A DNA stretch of 64,000 bases, from NCBI RefSeq assembly GCF_018687535.1, contig NZ_CP061295.1, positions 806,001 to 870,000 of the forward strand, written 5' to 3'. The notes below the pieces were generated by a model that saw nothing but the letters and a program-made list of their open reading frames with translations, did no database searches and was not told the DNA's origin. Both the position numbers and the translations under genes were made by a program. Below are positions 42,534 to 52,990 of this stretch, in pieces. The DNA is from Polynucleobacter sp. MWH-S4W17. GTDB lineage: Bacteria > Pseudomonadota > Gammaproteobacteria > Burkholderiales > Burkholderiaceae. Every line of letters begins with the position of its first letter. The first letter of the stretch is position 1.

Positions 42534-44567
42534 ATGGCAAATGTCTCCAGCAATTCGACAAAAGAGTCAATATTCGTAGATGCCTGGTATGGTGAGCCAG
42601 CCCAATTGCATGCGGCCGGCGTATTGCAAGTATTGCAGTCTCTTAATCTGGATGAGGCGACATTAACTGCTGCCAGCAATATTGCTCGCACCCATGGCAA
42701 AGAAGCACTCATAAAACTTATTGGCGAAGAGCCTGCAAAACTACTCATTGGATATCGCGGCTTACGACAAGCCCAAGCAAAGTTAGTCCGTGATGATGGT
42801 GACTTAAGTGTTACTGGCCAAGAAGAAATGTTGCGCAAAATGCTTTTGGCATTTGGCGATGATTTGCGGGTAGTTCTGATTTATCTCGCCTCCCGCCTGC
42901 AGACTTTACGCTGGATTACGCAAGAGAAGATTGAGATGCCTGCAGCCTGGGCTCAAGAGATTCTGAGTATCGATGCCTCATTAGCTAATCGATTGGGTAT
43001 TTGGCAAATGAAGTGGGAGATGGAGGACTTAGCATTTAGAGCGCTCTCCCCGCAGACTTATCGAGATATTGCCAAGATGCTGGATGCTAAACGCATTGAG
43101 CGCCAATCATTCATCGACCAAATCGTCTTGCAACTACAGCAAGAATTAAAGTCTGCGCAGATTGAGGGCGAAGTACTTGGAAGACCAAAACATATTTACA
43201 GCATCTGGAAAAAGATGGAAGGCAAATCATTAGACTTCGCCAATCTTTATGACGTCAGAGCATTTCGGGTATTGGTCGCTGATGTCAAATCTTGTTACGC
43301 TGTATTAGGCATCGTACATAACGTCTGGCAGCCGGTGCCTAGAGAATTTGATGATTACATTGCGCGACCTAAGCCTAACGGGTATCAATCCCTGCATACG
43401 GTAGTCATGAATGATGATGGCACCGCATTTGAGATTCAGGTGCGCACACAAGAAATGCATCAGCAGGCTGAATATGGTTTAGCTGCGCATTGGCGCTACA
43501 AGGAGGGTGCTTATGCGGGTATGGCTACGCCCCCAAATTCTGCCAAAACAAATAAGCCAAGCGTTACTCACCAGCAAGGAACACATAGCGCAGAGGTTGC
43601 TTATGAAAGGCAAATCGCTTGGGCTCGCCAGCTTATCTCTTGGAAAGAGGACGCTTGGGAGCAGCTTAAGCACCATGAGATTGACGACCATATTTATGTT
43701 CTTACGCCTTTAGGGAAAGTGATTTCTTTGGAGAAGGGCTCAACACCAATTGATTTTGCTTATGCGGTTCACACTAATCTTGGTCATCGTTGCCGGGGTG
43801 CACGAGTAGATGGCGCAATGGTGCCGCTCGAGATGGCATTGAAGAATGGACAAACCATTGAAATCATTGCCGTCAAACACGGTGGCCCATCACGCGATTG
43901 GATTAGCCCTGATAAGCACTATGTGCGATCACAAAGAGCACGTCAACGAGTTCGCGCTTGGTTTAATGCACTTGATAATGAAGAGGCTGGGCAATCTGGA
44001 AAAGCTGTAGAGGGTAAAGCTGAGGTTATCTCTGAATTAAAGACCTCATCCACAACACCTGAAATCGTTTTGCGCAACAGCACTCATAAAGCAGGGCAAG
44101 GTGGCGATGTTTTGGTCGTTGGCGTGGATTCATTGCTCACACAGTTGGCGCGCTGCTGCCGACCCGTTCCACCGGACGCTATTGCGGGATTTGTGACCCA
44201 AGGTAGAGGTGTTTCGATTCACCGTCGCTCATGCAAAACCTTTAGAGGCTTGCTGGAGAGGGCGCCTGAGCGCGTCATTCAAACAGCTTGGACTGCTTCT
44301 GCTGCAGATCCTGTGGTCAATCAAGAGCAAAAACGCGTCTTTCCAGCTGATTTGGTGGTGACTGGCTTAGATCGCCCGGAGTTAATGCGGGAGCTCTTTG
44401 AAATTCTGACTAGACAGGGCGTGCATGTGATCGATTTGCGTAAATCAGCCAAAAAAGGTCTTGCCCGGATCCTTTTAACGCTTGAGGTGAGGGATTCTGA
44501 AGTGTTGCGAGTCGTGCAAAACTGCCTAGAAGAGGTCAAAGGGGTCACCCAAGTGCGCCGCCGGTGA
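42534..44567 (+). CDS. relA: (p)ppGpp synthetase, RelA type
   Basis: A 677-residue RelA/SpoT homologue. The N-terminal hydrolase domain lacks the HD metal residues. The synthetase domain (from about residue 215) has EFDDYIARPKPNGYQSLHT; E271-F-D-D274 is the EXDD motif of monofunctional RelA, where bifunctional SpoT has RXKD. A TGS domain (HIYVLTPLGKVISLEKG) and a C-terminal ACT domain follow. It makes (p)ppGpp on ribosomes with uncharged tRNA. The ATG 42534 is preferred to a TTG two codons earlier. It is 27 bases after the fusion gene. Confidence 0.95.
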   Translation: MANVSSNSTKESIFVDAWYGEPAQLHAAGVLQVLQSLNLDEATLTAASNIARTHGKEALIKLIGEEPAKLLIGYRGLRQAQAKLVRDDGDLSVTGQEEMLRKMLLAFGDDLRVVLIYLASRLQTLRWITQEKIEMPAAWAQEILSIDASLANRLGIWQMKWEMEDLAFRALSPQTYRDIAKMLDAKRIERQSFIDQIVLQLQQELKSAQIEGEVLGRPKHIYSIWKKMEGKSLDFANLYDVRAFRVLVADVKSCYAVLGIVHNVWQPVPREFDDYIARPKPNGYQSLHTVVMNDDGTAFEIQVRTQEMHQQAEYGLAAHWRYKEGAYAGMATPPNSAKTNKPSVTHQQGTHSAEVAYERQIAWARQLISWKEDAWEQLKHHEIDDHIYVLTPLGKVISLEKGSTPIDFAYAVHTNLGHRCRGARVDGAMVPLEMALKNGQTIEIIAVKHGGPSRDWISPDKHYVRSQRARQRVRAWFNALDNEEAGQSGKAVEGKAEVISELKTSSTTPEIVLRNSTHKAGQGGDVLVVGVDSLLTQLARCCRPVPPDAIAGFVTQGRGVSIHRRSCKTFRGLLERAPERVIQTAWTASAADPVVNQEQKRVFPADLVVTGLDRPELMRELFEILTRQGVHVIDLRKSAKKGLARILLTLEVRDSEVLRVVQNCLEEVKGVTQVRRR

Positions 44568-44585
44568 TAAACTCTATGGCTGTAT

Positions 44586-44662
44586 AGGCTCGTAGCTCAG
44601 CTGGTTAGAGCACCACCTTGACATGGTGGGGGTCGTTGGTTCGAGTCCAATCGAGCCTACCA
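44586..44662 (+). tRNA. tRNA-Val(GAC)
   Basis: A 77-base cloverleaf with the acceptor arms AGGCTCG and CGAGCCT, D arm TAGCTCAGCTGGTTAGAGC, anticodon stem CCACC/GGTGG around loop TTGACAT, so anticodon GAC, T arm GGTTCGAGTCC, and encoded ACCA end. Reads valine GUC/GUU codons. It lies 18 bases after relA. Confidence 0.97.
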
Positions 44663-44705
44663 ACGAATAAGACCCAAAAGAAGTGCTAATCATGGCTTCA
44701 AAGAG

Positions 44706-44740
44706 GCGCGGATGCCCCAAAGCTACCGCGCTTTCTTTTT
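44706..44740 (+). terminator. Terminator after tRNA-Val, upstream of thrS
   Basis: GCGCGG (44706-44711) pairs with CCGCGC (44726-44731) and is followed by TTTCTTTTT. It lies 43 bases after the tRNA end and 46 before the thrS start, so it may end the tRNA transcript or attenuate reading into thrS. Confidence 0.7.
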
Positions 44741-44786
44741 GGGAAAGATGTCAGTAATGAAGTTCAGTAAATAAGATGGGGTCATC

Positions 44787-46709
44787 ATGCTTGTAGTTAC
44801 TCTACCCGATGGATCAAAACGTGAGTTTGAGGCACCAGTTCGCGTAGCGGATGTTGCTCAAAGCATCGGTAGTGGTCTTGCAAAAGCTGCTTTAGGTGGC
44901 ATCGTAGATGGCAAGATGGTTGATACCAGTTTTGTGATTGATAAAGATAGTCAATTAGCCATCATCACAGACAAAAGTCCTGAGGCGCTTGAGATTGTGC
45001 GCCACTCCACAGCACACTTATTAGCTTACGCTGTAAAAGAATTATTTCCAGAAGCACAAGTCACAATTGGTCCGGTAATCGAGAATGGTTTTTACTATGA
45101 CTTCTCTTATCACCGCCCATTTACTCCGGATGACTTAGTTGCTCTCGAAAAGAAAATGACTGAGCTCGCTAAAAAAGATGAGCCAGTTGTTCGTACCGTA
45201 ATGCCGCGCGATGACGCTGTCGATTTTTTTAAGAAGCAAGGCGAAAACTACAAAGCAGAATTGATTGCCAGTATTCCGCAGGGCGAAGATGTTTCTTTGT
45301 ATGCCGAAGGTAAGTTCACAGACTTATGCCGCGGGCCTCATGTCCCATCCACTGGAAAGTTGAAGGTCTTTAAGCTCCAAAGCGTTGCGGGCGCTTACTG
45401 GCGTGGCGATAGCAAGAATGAGATGCTGCAGCGTATTTACGGCACCGCATGGTTACGCAAAGAAGACCAAGATGCTTACTTGCTCATGCTTGAAGAGTCT
45501 GAAAAGCGTGATCACAGACGTCTCGGTAAATTACTTGATCTCTTTCACTTTCAATCTGAGGCGCCAGGGTTAATTTTCTGGCATCCAAAAGGTTGGTCCA
45601 TCTGGCAAGAAGTTGAGCAATACATGCGTCGCGTGTATCAGCAAGAAGGCTATCAAGAGGTAAAAGCTCCACAGATTTTGGATCGTGGTCTTTGGGAAAA
45701 ATCAGGCCACTGGGAAAACTATAAAGAAAATATGTTCACGACGGAGTCGGAGAATCGTGCTTATGCATTAAAGCCGATGAACTGTCCTGGTCACGTACAA
45801 ATTTATAACTCTGGCTTGCATAGCTATCGTGAGTTGCCATTACGTTTTGGTGAGTTTGGTCAATGTCATCGTAACGAACCATCAGGTGCATTGCATGGTT
45901 TGATGCGTGTGCGCGGCTTTACTCAAGACGACGGTCATATTTTCTGTACTGAAGATCAAATTCAATCAGAGGTAGCTGCTTTTGATAAAGCAGTGCGCGC
46001 TGTGTATCAAGATTTTGGTTTTACCGAGGTGGCTGTAAAGCTAGCCTTACGTCCTGCTAAGCGTGTAGGCGATGATGCTATTTGGGATAAGGCAGAAGAG
46101 GCTCTCCGTGGTGCCCTCAAGGCCTCAGGCCAGGAATGGGAAGAATTGCCAGGCGAGGGTGCTTTTTATGGTCCTAAGATTGAATATCACCTTAAGGACT
46201 CGATTGGCCGGACTTGGCAGTGCGGCACGATTCAGGTTGATTTCTCGATGCCAGCCCGTTTGGGTGCTGAATATGTGGCTGAAGACAATAGTCGCAAGAC
46301 CCCAGTCATGTTACATAGGGCAATTGTGGGCTCTTTAGAGCGTTTTATTGGCATTTTGATCGAAAACCACGCTGGAAACATGCCTGTTTGGCTAGCTCCA
46401 ACCCAGGCTGTAGTCCTCAATATCTCCGGAAATTCTGCTGCATATGCACAACAAGTTCAGCAATTGCTGAAAAAACAAGGGTTTAGAGTGGAATCAGATT
46501 TGCGGAACGAGAAAATTACGTATAAAATACGCGAGCACGCATTACAGAAGATCCCGTTTTTGCTAGTTGTAGGGGATAAAGAATCTGAAAGTAATACGGT
46601 GGCCGTTCGTGCCCGTGGCGGAGTAGATTTAGGTGTAATGCCTCTTGATGCCTTCGTTGCCCGACTCCAGCAGGATATATCCCAGAAGGTCGGACCCGAG
46701 CCTAGCTAG
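44787..46709 (+). CDS. thrS: Threonyl-tRNA synthetase
   Basis: A 640-residue class II synthetase: N-terminal TGS domain ([20 protein letters not shown]), editing domain with [11 protein letters not shown], catalytic core with the zinc ligands in [10 protein letters not shown] and [25 protein letters not shown] (split) as motif 2, and the anticodon-binding domain at the C-terminus. The usual neighbour infC follows. No E. coli-type thrS operator was recognised in the leader. Confidence 0.98.
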   Translation: MLVVTLPDGSKREFEAPVRVADVAQSIGSGLAKAALGGIVDGKMVDTSFVIDKDSQLAIITDKSPEALEIVRHSTAHLLAYAVKELFPEAQVTIGPVIENGFYYDFSYHRPFTPDDLVALEKKMTELAKKDEPVVRTVMPRDDAVDFFKKQGENYKAELIASIPQGEDVSLYAEGKFTDLCRGPHVPSTGKLKVFKLQSVAGAYWRGDSKNEMLQRIYGTAWLRKEDQDAYLLMLEESEKRDHRRLGKLLDLFHFQSEAPGLIFWHPKGWSIWQEVEQYMRRVYQQEGYQEVKAPQILDRGLWEKSGHWENYKENMFTTESENRAYALKPMNCPGHVQIYNSGLHSYRELPLRFGEFGQCHRNEPSGALHGLMRVRGFTQDDGHIFCTEDQIQSEVAAFDKAVRAVYQDFGFTEVAVKLALRPAKRVGDDAIWDKAEEALRGALKASGQEWEELPGEGAFYGPKIEYHLKDSIGRTWQCGTIQVDFSMPARLGAEYVAEDNSRKTPVMLHRAIVGSLERFIGILIENHAGNMPVWLAPTQAVVLNISGNSAAYAQQVQQLLKKQGFRVESDLRNEKITYKIREHALQKIPFLLVVGDKESESNTVAVRARGGVDLGVMPLDAFVARLQQDISQKVGPEPS

Positions 46710-46751
46710 GGTTAGAACGGTTTTTATTGTTTTTTTAAAGGAATTAAGAAG

Positions 46752-47276
46752 ATCGCTACTGAAAAATTGCAGCGCATTAACCGGGAAATTACTGCCCCTG
46801 AAGTGCGTTTGATTGGAATTGATGGAGAGCCCATCGGTGTAGTTAAGTTGAGTGAAGCCCTGGCTTTGGCGGAAGAGAAAGAGACCGATTTGGTTGAAAT
46901 TGCTCCGACGGCTGTGCCACCTGTAGTCCGCATCATGGACTTCGGCAAATTCAAATACCAAGAAGCCAAGCGGATGCATGAAGCTAAGCTGAAACAAAAA
47001 GTAATTCAGGTAAAGGAAGTGAAGTTTCGCCCTGGTACTGATGATGGTGACTACGGTGTGAAGCTACGCAATCTAATCCGCTTTTTGGAAGATGGCGATA
47101 AGACAAAGATTACGCTGCGGTTTCGGGGTCGTGAAATGGCCCATCAAGAAATCGGAGTTAGGGTGTTGGAACGTTTGAAGTTGGATCTCGTGGAATACGG
47201 CCAAGTCGAACAGTTTCCAAAGATGGAAGGCCGCCAGATGGTGATGGTATTGGCCCCTATCCGTAAGGCTAAGTAA
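46752..47276 (+). CDS. infC: Translation initiation factor IF-3 with AUC start
   Basis: A 174-residue factor that binds the 30S subunit and checks the start codon. No ATG fits: conserved sequence begins with [21 protein letters not shown]. The codon before it is ATC at 46752, 9 bases after AAGGA (46738-46742), the ideal spacing. An ATT at 46743 abuts the ribosome-binding site and is too close, and a TTG at 46767 is inside the conserved part. AUU/AUC starts let IF-3 limit its own synthesis, which is well known in E. coli. Both IF3 domains are complete (ends [12 protein letters not shown]). Confidence 0.92.
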   Translation: MATEKLQRINREITAPEVRLIGIDGEPIGVVKLSEALALAEEKETDLVEIAPTAVPPVVRIMDFGKFKYQEAKRMHEAKLKQKVIQVKEVKFRPGTDDGDYGVKLRNLIRFLEDGDKTKITLRFRGREMAHQEIGVRVLERLKLDLVEYGQVEQFPKMEGRQMVMVLAPIRKAK

Positions 47277-47368
47277 CTAGGTTCTACCTAGTTCTTATGA
47301 AGTGAGGCGCTGAAAGGTGCTGGTAGTTTGAAGTGCTTCTGGGTACAGGAAGAGTAACCGTCGGTTAC
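47275..47368 (+). promoter_or_regulatory. Hairpins in the infC-rpmI gap
   Basis: AACTAGG (47275-47281) pairs with CCTAGTT (47287-47293) at the infC stop. GTAACC (47354-47359) pairs with GGTTAC (47363-47368) 36 bases before rpmI. In E. coli this gap contains the L20 translational operator; whether these stems serve that role is not shown here. Confidence 0.4.
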
Positions 47369-47403
47369 CACCTATGTTGCACAAGTAATTGAAGGGGTGC
47401 TTT

Positions 47404-47601
47404 ATGCCCAAGATGAAGAGCAAAAGTAGCGCTAAAAAGCGCTTCACGGTTCGCGCAGGCGGAACGATTAAACGAGGACAGGCTTTCAAACGCCACATTC
47501 TCACCAAGAAGACCACAAAGAATAAGCGTCACTTGCGTGGTACCACCGAAGTTGCGAAAGCTGACGTTAAGTCAATTCGCTCCATGCTTCCATACGCTTA
47601 A
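47404..47601 (+). CDS. rpmI: Ribosomal protein L35
   Basis: A 65-residue, very basic 50S subunit protein opening [20 protein letters not shown]. The ATG at 47404 is chosen because the family starts with PKMKS; an in-frame ATG five codons earlier adds MKGCF. It lies in the canonical infC-rpmI-rplT order, with GAAGGGG as ribosome-binding site. Confidence 0.98.
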   Translation: MPKMKSKSSAKKRFTVRAGGTIKRGQAFKRHILTKKTTKNKRHLRGTTEVAKADVKSIRSMLPYA

Positions 47602-47626
47602 CCTCAGACTAGATTAGGAGAAATAA

Positions 47627-47992
47627 ATGCCAAGAGTCAAACGTGGGGTTACAGCAAGAGCCCGTCATAAGAAAATCACCGATGCCGCTACGGGTTACCG
47701 TGGCCGTCGCAAGAACGTATTCCGTATTGCTAAGCAAGCGGTTATGCGTGCTGGTCAATATGCATATCGTGACCGTCGCAATAAGAAACGTGTATTCCGC
47801 GCATTGTGGATTGCTCGTATCAACGCGGCAGTTCGTCAGCATGACATGACCTATAGCGTATTCATGAATGGCATGAAGAAAGCTGCGATCGAACTCGACC
47901 GCAAAGTGCTTTCTGATATGGCCATTGCTGACAAAGCGGCTTTTGCTGCTTTGGTTACTCGGATTAAATCCGTAGTAAACGCTGCAGCTTAA
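47627..47992 (+). CDS. rplT: Ribosomal protein L20
   Basis: A 121-residue 50S protein needed early in large-subunit assembly, and in E. coli the repressor of rpmI-rplT translation. Opening [17 protein letters not shown] and [17 protein letters not shown] are characteristic. An AGGAGA ribosome-binding site precedes the ATG. pheS follows after 25 bases containing a hairpin. Confidence 0.98.
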   Translation: MPRVKRGVTARARHKKITDAATGYRGRRKNVFRIAKQAVMRAGQYAYRDRRNKKRVFRALWIARINAAVRQHDMTYSVFMNGMKKAAIELDRKVLSDMAIADKAAFAALVTRIKSVVNAAA

Positions 47993-47993
47993 T

Positions 47994-48012
47994 CTTAGTT
48001 TTCTAAACTAAG
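47994..48012 (+). promoter_or_regulatory. Hairpin between rplT and pheS
   Basis: CTTAGTTT (47994-48001) pairs with AAACTAAG (48005-48012) around a 3-base loop, ending 5 bases before the pheS start. No T-run follows. It occupies the place of the pheS ribosome-binding site and could lower or couple its translation. Confidence 0.5.
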
Positions 48013-48017
48013 CTGCA

Positions 48018-49064
48018 ATGGTTTCTCTCGACCACATTGTCGAGGATGCTAAACGTGATTTCCTCGGAGCTGCCGATGCGGCAGCTCTAGAGGACGCGAA
48101 AGCCAAGTATCTCGGTAAGTCAGGTGTTCTCACTGAGCGTTTAAAAGCGCTTGGTGGAATGTCGCCTGATGAACGCAAGAGTGCTGGCGCCCAAATTAAT
48201 CAAATCAAAACCCAAGTAGAAGCTGCATTACAAGAGCGTCGCCAAGCTTTGGCTGATGCCGTCTTGTTGCAACGTCTTGCAGCGGAGTCTATCGATGTTT
48301 CCTTGCCTGGCCGTGGCCAAGCAGTAGGTAGCTTACATCCTGTGATGCGCACCTGGGAGCGTGTTGAAGAGATCTTCCGCTCCATTGGTTTTGATGTAGC
48401 AGATGGCCCTGAGATTGAAACCGATTGGTTTAATTTCACGGCCTTAAATAGTCCCGAGAATCATCCTGCTCGTTCAATGCAGGACACCTTCTATATTGAT
48501 GGCAAAGATTCTAACGAGAAGCCTTTGTTATTGCGTACGCATACCAGCCCAATTCAGGTTCGTTATGCAAGTGAGCATGTTAAGAAATATGCTAATGCAG
48601 ATGTGATGCCGCCAATCAAAGTGATTGCGCCAGGCAGAACATATCGTGTAGATAGCGACGCAACCCATTCACCAATGTTCCATCAAGTTGAGGGATTGTG
48701 GATTGCTGAGAGTGTTTCCTTTGCCGATCTCAAAGGTGTCTATACAGATTTCTTAAGAACCTTTTTTGAAACAAATGAGCTTAAAGTTCGTTTCCGCCCA
48801 TCCTATTTCCCATTCACCGAGCCATCGGCTGAGATTGATATGGCCTTCGGTAGCGGCAAGCTTGCCGGCCGTTGGTTAGAAATCTCCGGAGCAGGGCAGG
48901 TTCATCCAAACGTCTTACGTAATATGGGTATTGACCCAGAGCGCTATACCGGCTTTGCATTTGGATCTGGTCTAGAGCGCTTAACGATGCTTCGTTACGG
49001 TGTAGATGACTTGCGCCTCTTCTTTGAAAACGATCTGCGTTTCTTAGCGCAGTTCCCTGCATAA
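48018..49064 (+). CDS. pheS: Phenylalanyl-tRNA synthetase alpha subunit
   Basis: A 348-residue class II catalytic subunit of the alpha2-beta2 enzyme. An N-terminal coiled-coil arm for tRNA contact (about 30-80) precedes the core with [43 protein letters not shown] and [17 protein letters not shown] (motif 3, in part). No leader-peptide attenuator was seen; a hairpin instead covers the ribosome-binding region. Confidence 0.98.
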   Translation: MVSLDHIVEDAKRDFLGAADAAALEDAKAKYLGKSGVLTERLKALGGMSPDERKSAGAQINQIKTQVEAALQERRQALADAVLLQRLAAESIDVSLPGRGQAVGSLHPVMRTWERVEEIFRSIGFDVADGPEIETDWFNFTALNSPENHPARSMQDTFYIDGKDSNEKPLLLRTHTSPIQVRYASEHVKKYANADVMPPIKVIAPGRTYRVDSDATHSPMFHQVEGLWIAESVSFADLKGVYTDFLRTFFETNELKVRFRPSYFPFTEPSAEIDMAFGSGKLAGRWLEISGAGQVHPNVLRNMGIDPERYTGFAFGSGLERLTMLRYGVDDLRLFFENDLRFLAQFPA

Positions 49065-49097
49065 CATCATCATTACTACTTAACCTTAGATCGCGCT

Positions 49098-51554
49098 ATG
49101 CAATTTTCTGAATCTTGGCTTCGTCAGTATGTAAATCCAGCACTCGATAGTGATGCGCTTGGTCATGCAATGACAATGGCCGGTTTAGAAGTTGAAGAGC
49201 AACATTCAGTAGCGCCAGCATTTACTAAGATCGTGATTGCGCAGATATTGTCTGCGGAGCAACACCCTGATGCAGACCGTTTACGTGTTTGTAAAGTAGA
49301 CGCTGGGACTGGTCAAGAGTTACAAATTGTTTGTGGTGCGCCTAATGCGCGTGCCGGGATCAAGATTCCTTGCGCTATGGTTGGTGCTGAATTGCCTCCT
49401 GCTGAAGTCGGTGCTAAGCCATTCATGATCAAAGTAGGTAAGCTACGCGGTGTTGAAAGCCAAGGTATGTTGTGCTCTGGTCGTGAGCTCGGTTTGGGGG
49501 ATGATCACGAAGGCATCTTAGAGTTACCTGCGGATGCGCCAGTTGGCAAAGATATTCGTGAATATCTGGATCTTGATGATCAAATCTTTGTTATTAAATT
49601 AACTCCAAATAAAGCCGATTGCCTCTCTTTGATGGGTATGGCAAGAGAAGTTTCCGCGATTACTGGCGCTGCGCTCTGCGCGCCGAAGTGGACGCCACCA
49701 GTAGTATCGATTGACGACAAGCGCAAAGTTACTGTGGAAGATGGAGAACTCTGCGGACGTTTTGCTGGTCGCGTGATTCGTGGTGTTAATCCGCAGGCTA
49801 AAACGCCCGAGTGGATTGTGCAGCGTTTATCTCGCGCAGGTCAAAGAAGTATTTCCGCATTAGTGGATCTCTCTAACTACGTCATGCTAGAGATGGGTCA
49901 ACCTACCCACGTATTTGACATTGATAAATTGAATGGCGATATTACTGTTCGTTGGGCTAAAGCAGGTGAAACTCTCGAATTACTAAATGGTCAGAATGTG
50001 ACTTTGCAGGGTCCTGACTCAGCAGGCAAATTACAAGATGCTGGTGTAGTTGCTGATCAATCCGGTCCAGTAGCGTTGGCTGGCATCATGGGCGGCAATC
50101 ATTGCGCCGTATCCGATGAAACCAAGAATATTTATGTTGAGGCTGCTTATTGGTTGCCATCAGCCATTCAGGGACGTGCCCGTCGTTTTAACTTCAGCAC
50201 TGATGCAGCTCATCGCTTTGAGCGTGGTGTAGATCCACAAAATACGGTTAAATGTCTGGAGTATCTCAGTGCCTTAATTATTGAGGTCTGCGGTGGTCAA
50301 GCTGGCCCAGTAGATGATCAAGTATTGAATGTGCCAGAACGTAAGCCAGTCAAAATGCGTTTGGCTAGAGCAGAAAAAGTCATTGGTATTCCACTGACAA
50401 ATGAAGTGGTTGCTGATGTATTTCAGCGTCTTGGTTTTGAGTTTAAGCAAGAGGGCGATGCCTTTGTTGTAACGCCTCCAAGCTATCGTTTCGATATTGA
50501 GATCGAAGAAGATTTGATTGAAGAAGTCGCACGTATGTACGGCTTTGAAAATATTCCGGATCAACCGCCAGTAGCCTCATTGAAGATGAGTGCTAAAGCA
50601 GAAGCAAAACGCGGTGTGCATTTATTGCGCCAGCGTTTGGCTCTCCAAGGTTATCAAGAGGCGGTAAATTTTGGTTTTACAGATCTCGAAAGTGAAAAGC
50701 GTTTAACTGGCGTCACTGAAAAGGACATCATTGCAGTGCTAAATCCTATTGCTAGTCAATACGGTGTGATGCGCAGCACGCTATGGGGTGGCTTGTTAAA
50801 TAACCTCAAGGCTAATTTGAACCGTGGAGCAGGTCGTGTCCGTCTGTTTGAGACTGGCCGTGTATTTAAACGTGACACCAATGTTCAAGAAGAAGCTGGC
50901 AAAGTAGCCGGTTTTCATCAACCCCAAAAAATTGGTGGCCTTGCTTATGGATCTTTTGTTCCAGAGCAATGGGCTAATGTAACCCGTGCGGTTGATTTCT
51001 TTGATGTGAAGGGTGATTTGGAGCGTGTTTTAGACCCTCTGCATTTTGTCACTGAAGCTGCACAGCACCCAGCATTGCATCCGGGTCGCAGTGCGAAGAT
51101 ATTCTTGACTGTAGCCAAGAATCGTATCGAAGTGGGGTTCATTGGTGAGCTTCACCCGGGCTTACAACAAGCTTACGAATTGCCGCAGGCCCCCGTTCTA
51201 TTTGAGTTAGACTTAAACCCTATTCGTGAGCTTGGCTTGCCGGCGCCTGAAGAGTTGAGTAAATTCCCTGCAGTGCAACGTGATTTAGCCTTGGTTGTGA
51301 AGCAAAGCGTTTCTGCGCAGTCCCTCTTGGATGCAATGGCTGCTAGCAAGCAAAATTTTGTGCGTAATATTGAACTCTTTGATGAGTTTAAGCCTAAGGC
51401 TGGATCAAGCAGTATGGCGGATGATGAGAAGAGCTTGGCTTTCCGAGTAACCCTCTTAAACCCTAATGAGACATTGCAGGATCCCCAAATTGATGCAGTA
51501 ATGGCAGCTTTATTAAGTGCAGTTGAGAAAAAGTGCGCAGCCCGTTTGCGCTAG
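49098..51554 (+). CDS. pheT: Phenylalanyl-tRNA synthetase beta subunit
   Basis: An 818-residue subunit holding the editing site, with an N-terminal OB-fold tRNA-binding domain (about 40-150), B3/B4 editing domain (ALVDLSNYVMLEMGQPTHVFD, in part), B5 domain, catalytic-like domain and the C-terminal ferredoxin-fold anticodon-binding domain. Slightly longer than E. coli PheT (795), as in other Burkholderiales. ihfA follows after 53 bases. Confidence 0.98.
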   Translation: MQFSESWLRQYVNPALDSDALGHAMTMAGLEVEEQHSVAPAFTKIVIAQILSAEQHPDADRLRVCKVDAGTGQELQIVCGAPNARAGIKIPCAMVGAELPPAEVGAKPFMIKVGKLRGVESQGMLCSGRELGLGDDHEGILELPADAPVGKDIREYLDLDDQIFVIKLTPNKADCLSLMGMAREVSAITGAALCAPKWTPPVVSIDDKRKVTVEDGELCGRFAGRVIRGVNPQAKTPEWIVQRLSRAGQRSISALVDLSNYVMLEMGQPTHVFDIDKLNGDITVRWAKAGETLELLNGQNVTLQGPDSAGKLQDAGVVADQSGPVALAGIMGGNHCAVSDETKNIYVEAAYWLPSAIQGRARRFNFSTDAAHRFERGVDPQNTVKCLEYLSALIIEVCGGQAGPVDDQVLNVPERKPVKMRLARAEKVIGIPLTNEVVADVFQRLGFEFKQEGDAFVVTPPSYRFDIEIEEDLIEEVARMYGFENIPDQPPVASLKMSAKAEAKRGVHLLRQRLALQGYQEAVNFGFTDLESEKRLTGVTEKDIIAVLNPIASQYGVMRSTLWGGLLNNLKANLNRGAGRVRLFETGRVFKRDTNVQEEAGKVAGFHQPQKIGGLAYGSFVPEQWANVTRAVDFFDVKGDLERVLDPLHFVTEAAQHPALHPGRSAKIFLTVAKNRIEVGFIGELHPGLQQAYELPQAPVLFELDLNPIRELGLPAPEELSKFPAVQRDLALVVKQSVSAQSLLDAMAASKQNFVRNIELFDEFKPKAGSSSMADDEKSLAFRVTLLNPNETLQDPQIDAVMAALLSAVEKKCAARLR

Positions 51555-51607
51555 GTTTAGTATTAGGTATAAATCAAATAATTAATTAGTTACCAAAGAG
51601 ACAAGCA

Positions 51608-51931
51608 ATGACTGAATTGATTTCTAATGACACTGTTACCAAGAATGAGCTATCCGAAGCCCTTTTTGATCAAGTTGGACTAAATAAGCGCGAAGCAAAA
51701 GATATGATCGATGCCTTTTTTGATCGTGTTGGTCAATCTCTTGAAGCGGGCGTAGAAGTTAAGATTTCTGGTTTTGGTAATTTTCAGTTGCGCAATAAAT
51801 CGGCTCGTCCTGGCCGAAATCCAAAGACAGGTCAAATGATTCCGATTGCAGCTAGACGCGTAGTTACATTTCACGCAAGTCAAAAGCTTAAAGATGTAGT
51901 GGAGTCACATGCTCGAGAAAACCGAGTTTGA
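51608..51931 (+). CDS. ihfA: Integration host factor subunit alpha
   Basis: A 107-residue DNA-bending protein. [28 protein letters not shown] is the dimerisation part, and [21 protein letters not shown] holds the beta-arm with the intercalating proline. The pheST-ihfA order is conserved in proteobacteria. Its last 23 bases overlap the next gene. Confidence 0.97.
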   Translation: MTELISNDTVTKNELSEALFDQVGLNKREAKDMIDAFFDRVGQSLEAGVEVKISGFGNFQLRNKSARPGRNPKTGQMIPIAARRVVTFHASQKLKDVVESHARENRV

Positions 51932-52259
51932 TGCTAGCTCAGCGCTGCTGAGCTCTCAACTTCCCCCGATACCAGCAAAGCGCTATTTCACAATTGGTGA
52001 AGTAGCTGATCTTTGTGGTGTCCGCTCTCACGTGCTGCGTTATTGGGAGCAGGAGTTTACTCAACTCAGCCCACAGAAGCGCCGTGGTAACCGTCGTTAC
52101 TACCAGCACCATGAAGTGGTCTTGATCAGAAAGATTCGCTCTCTCCTCTATGAAGAGGGCTTTACGATTAGCGGTGCTCGCAATCGTCTTGAAGAAGCCC
52201 GTGGCGATCTGCGTCTGCGTGAAGAATTGCAAATGGTTCTGCAGATTCTCTCTAAATAG
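51909..52259 (+). CDS. MerR-family regulator of the ihfA locus
   Basis: A 116-residue protein with an N-terminal MerR winged helix starting [27 protein letters not shown] and a short helical tail, without the metal-binding cysteines of CueR or ZntR types. Many betaproteobacteria carry this gene directly after ihfA; its targets are unknown. The ATG at 51909 overlaps ihfA by 23 bases; a later internal start is not available before the conserved helix. Confidence 0.88.
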   Translation: MLEKTEFDASSALLSSQLPPIPAKRYFTIGEVADLCGVRSHVLRYWEQEFTQLSPQKRRGNRRYYQHHEVVLIRKIRSLLYEEGFTISGARNRLEEARGDLRLREELQMVLQILSK

Positions 52260-52283
52260 TTACTGCTACAATTTTGCTTTCGT

Positions 52284-52360
<77 letters not shown>

Positions 52361-52396
52361 TTCAAACTAATCCCACCATCTCAAAGCACCATCTCC

Positions 52397-52810
52397 ATGA
52401 CAAGCGATACAAAACCCGTTGAATACTTTGGTCTCAAAATTCCTTTTTTGGCGCATTTGGGCGTAGTTCCTGAGTATGCAAAAGAGGGTAAGTCCCGTAT
52501 CAGTCTTGATCTTAAGCCTGAGTATGAGAACAGCTTTGGTATTGCCCATGGCGGTGTCATCATGACGCTCCTGGATTTTGCAATGGGGGCAGCTGCTAGG
52601 AGTATTTCCGACATTCCCTTGGGGGCCATGACGATTGATATGTCGGTCAGCTTCTTGCGTCCCAGTACCGGCAAAATAGTGGTGGAGGGCACTATCCTCA
52701 AGCCCGGAAAGACGATTAACTACTGCGAAGCCATTGTTTTGAATGAAGCGGGGGAGATAACTGCTAAATCCAGCGGTACATTTATGCTCAGAAAATCAAA
52801 AACAGTTTAA
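52397..52810 (+). CDS. PaaI-family thioesterase
   Basis: A 137-residue hotdog-fold acyl-CoA thioesterase. FGIAHGGVIMTLLDFAMGAAA is the PaaI/YbgC-like active-site helix (HGG motif), and TIDMSVSFLRPSTGKI the second strand block. Substrate is unknown. The ATG at 52397 is chosen because earlier in-frame codons run back into the tRNA gene. It is single, with a promoter possibly shared with the tRNA. Confidence 0.88.
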   Translation: MTSDTKPVEYFGLKIPFLAHLGVVPEYAKEGKSRISLDLKPEYENSFGIAHGGVIMTLLDFAMGAAARSISDIPLGAMTIDMSVSFLRPSTGKIVVEGTILKPGKTINYCEAIVLNEAGEITAKSSGTFMLRKSKTV

Positions 52811-52990
52811 TTAAATATAATATTTATAAAGATTATGTCTTTTATTAATCTGAACTGATATAGCCCTAATGAATATAGTTCATTATTCTGAATAATATAT
52901 ATTGCCTGATTAATTAATTTATATATAATCATCTGATATGGCTTAGATAAGCCCTATAAAATAACCTATTATTCGGAGAGTAAAAAGAAT
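52811..52990. promoter_or_regulatory. Very AT-rich upstream region of the H-NS gene
   Basis: About 180 bases rich in A+T with many TAAT, ATATAT and TTATT runs, such as TAATTAATTTATATATAAT in the middle, and no reading frame. This composition differs sharply from the flanks and is the type of DNA that H-NS proteins bind, suggesting autoregulation. A ribosome-binding site CGGAGAG lies at its right end. Confidence 0.55.

Noticed and set aside
42528..44567. relA gene as bifunctional SpoT
   Set aside because: The HD hydrolase residues are absent and the synthetase has EFDD rather than the RXKD motif.
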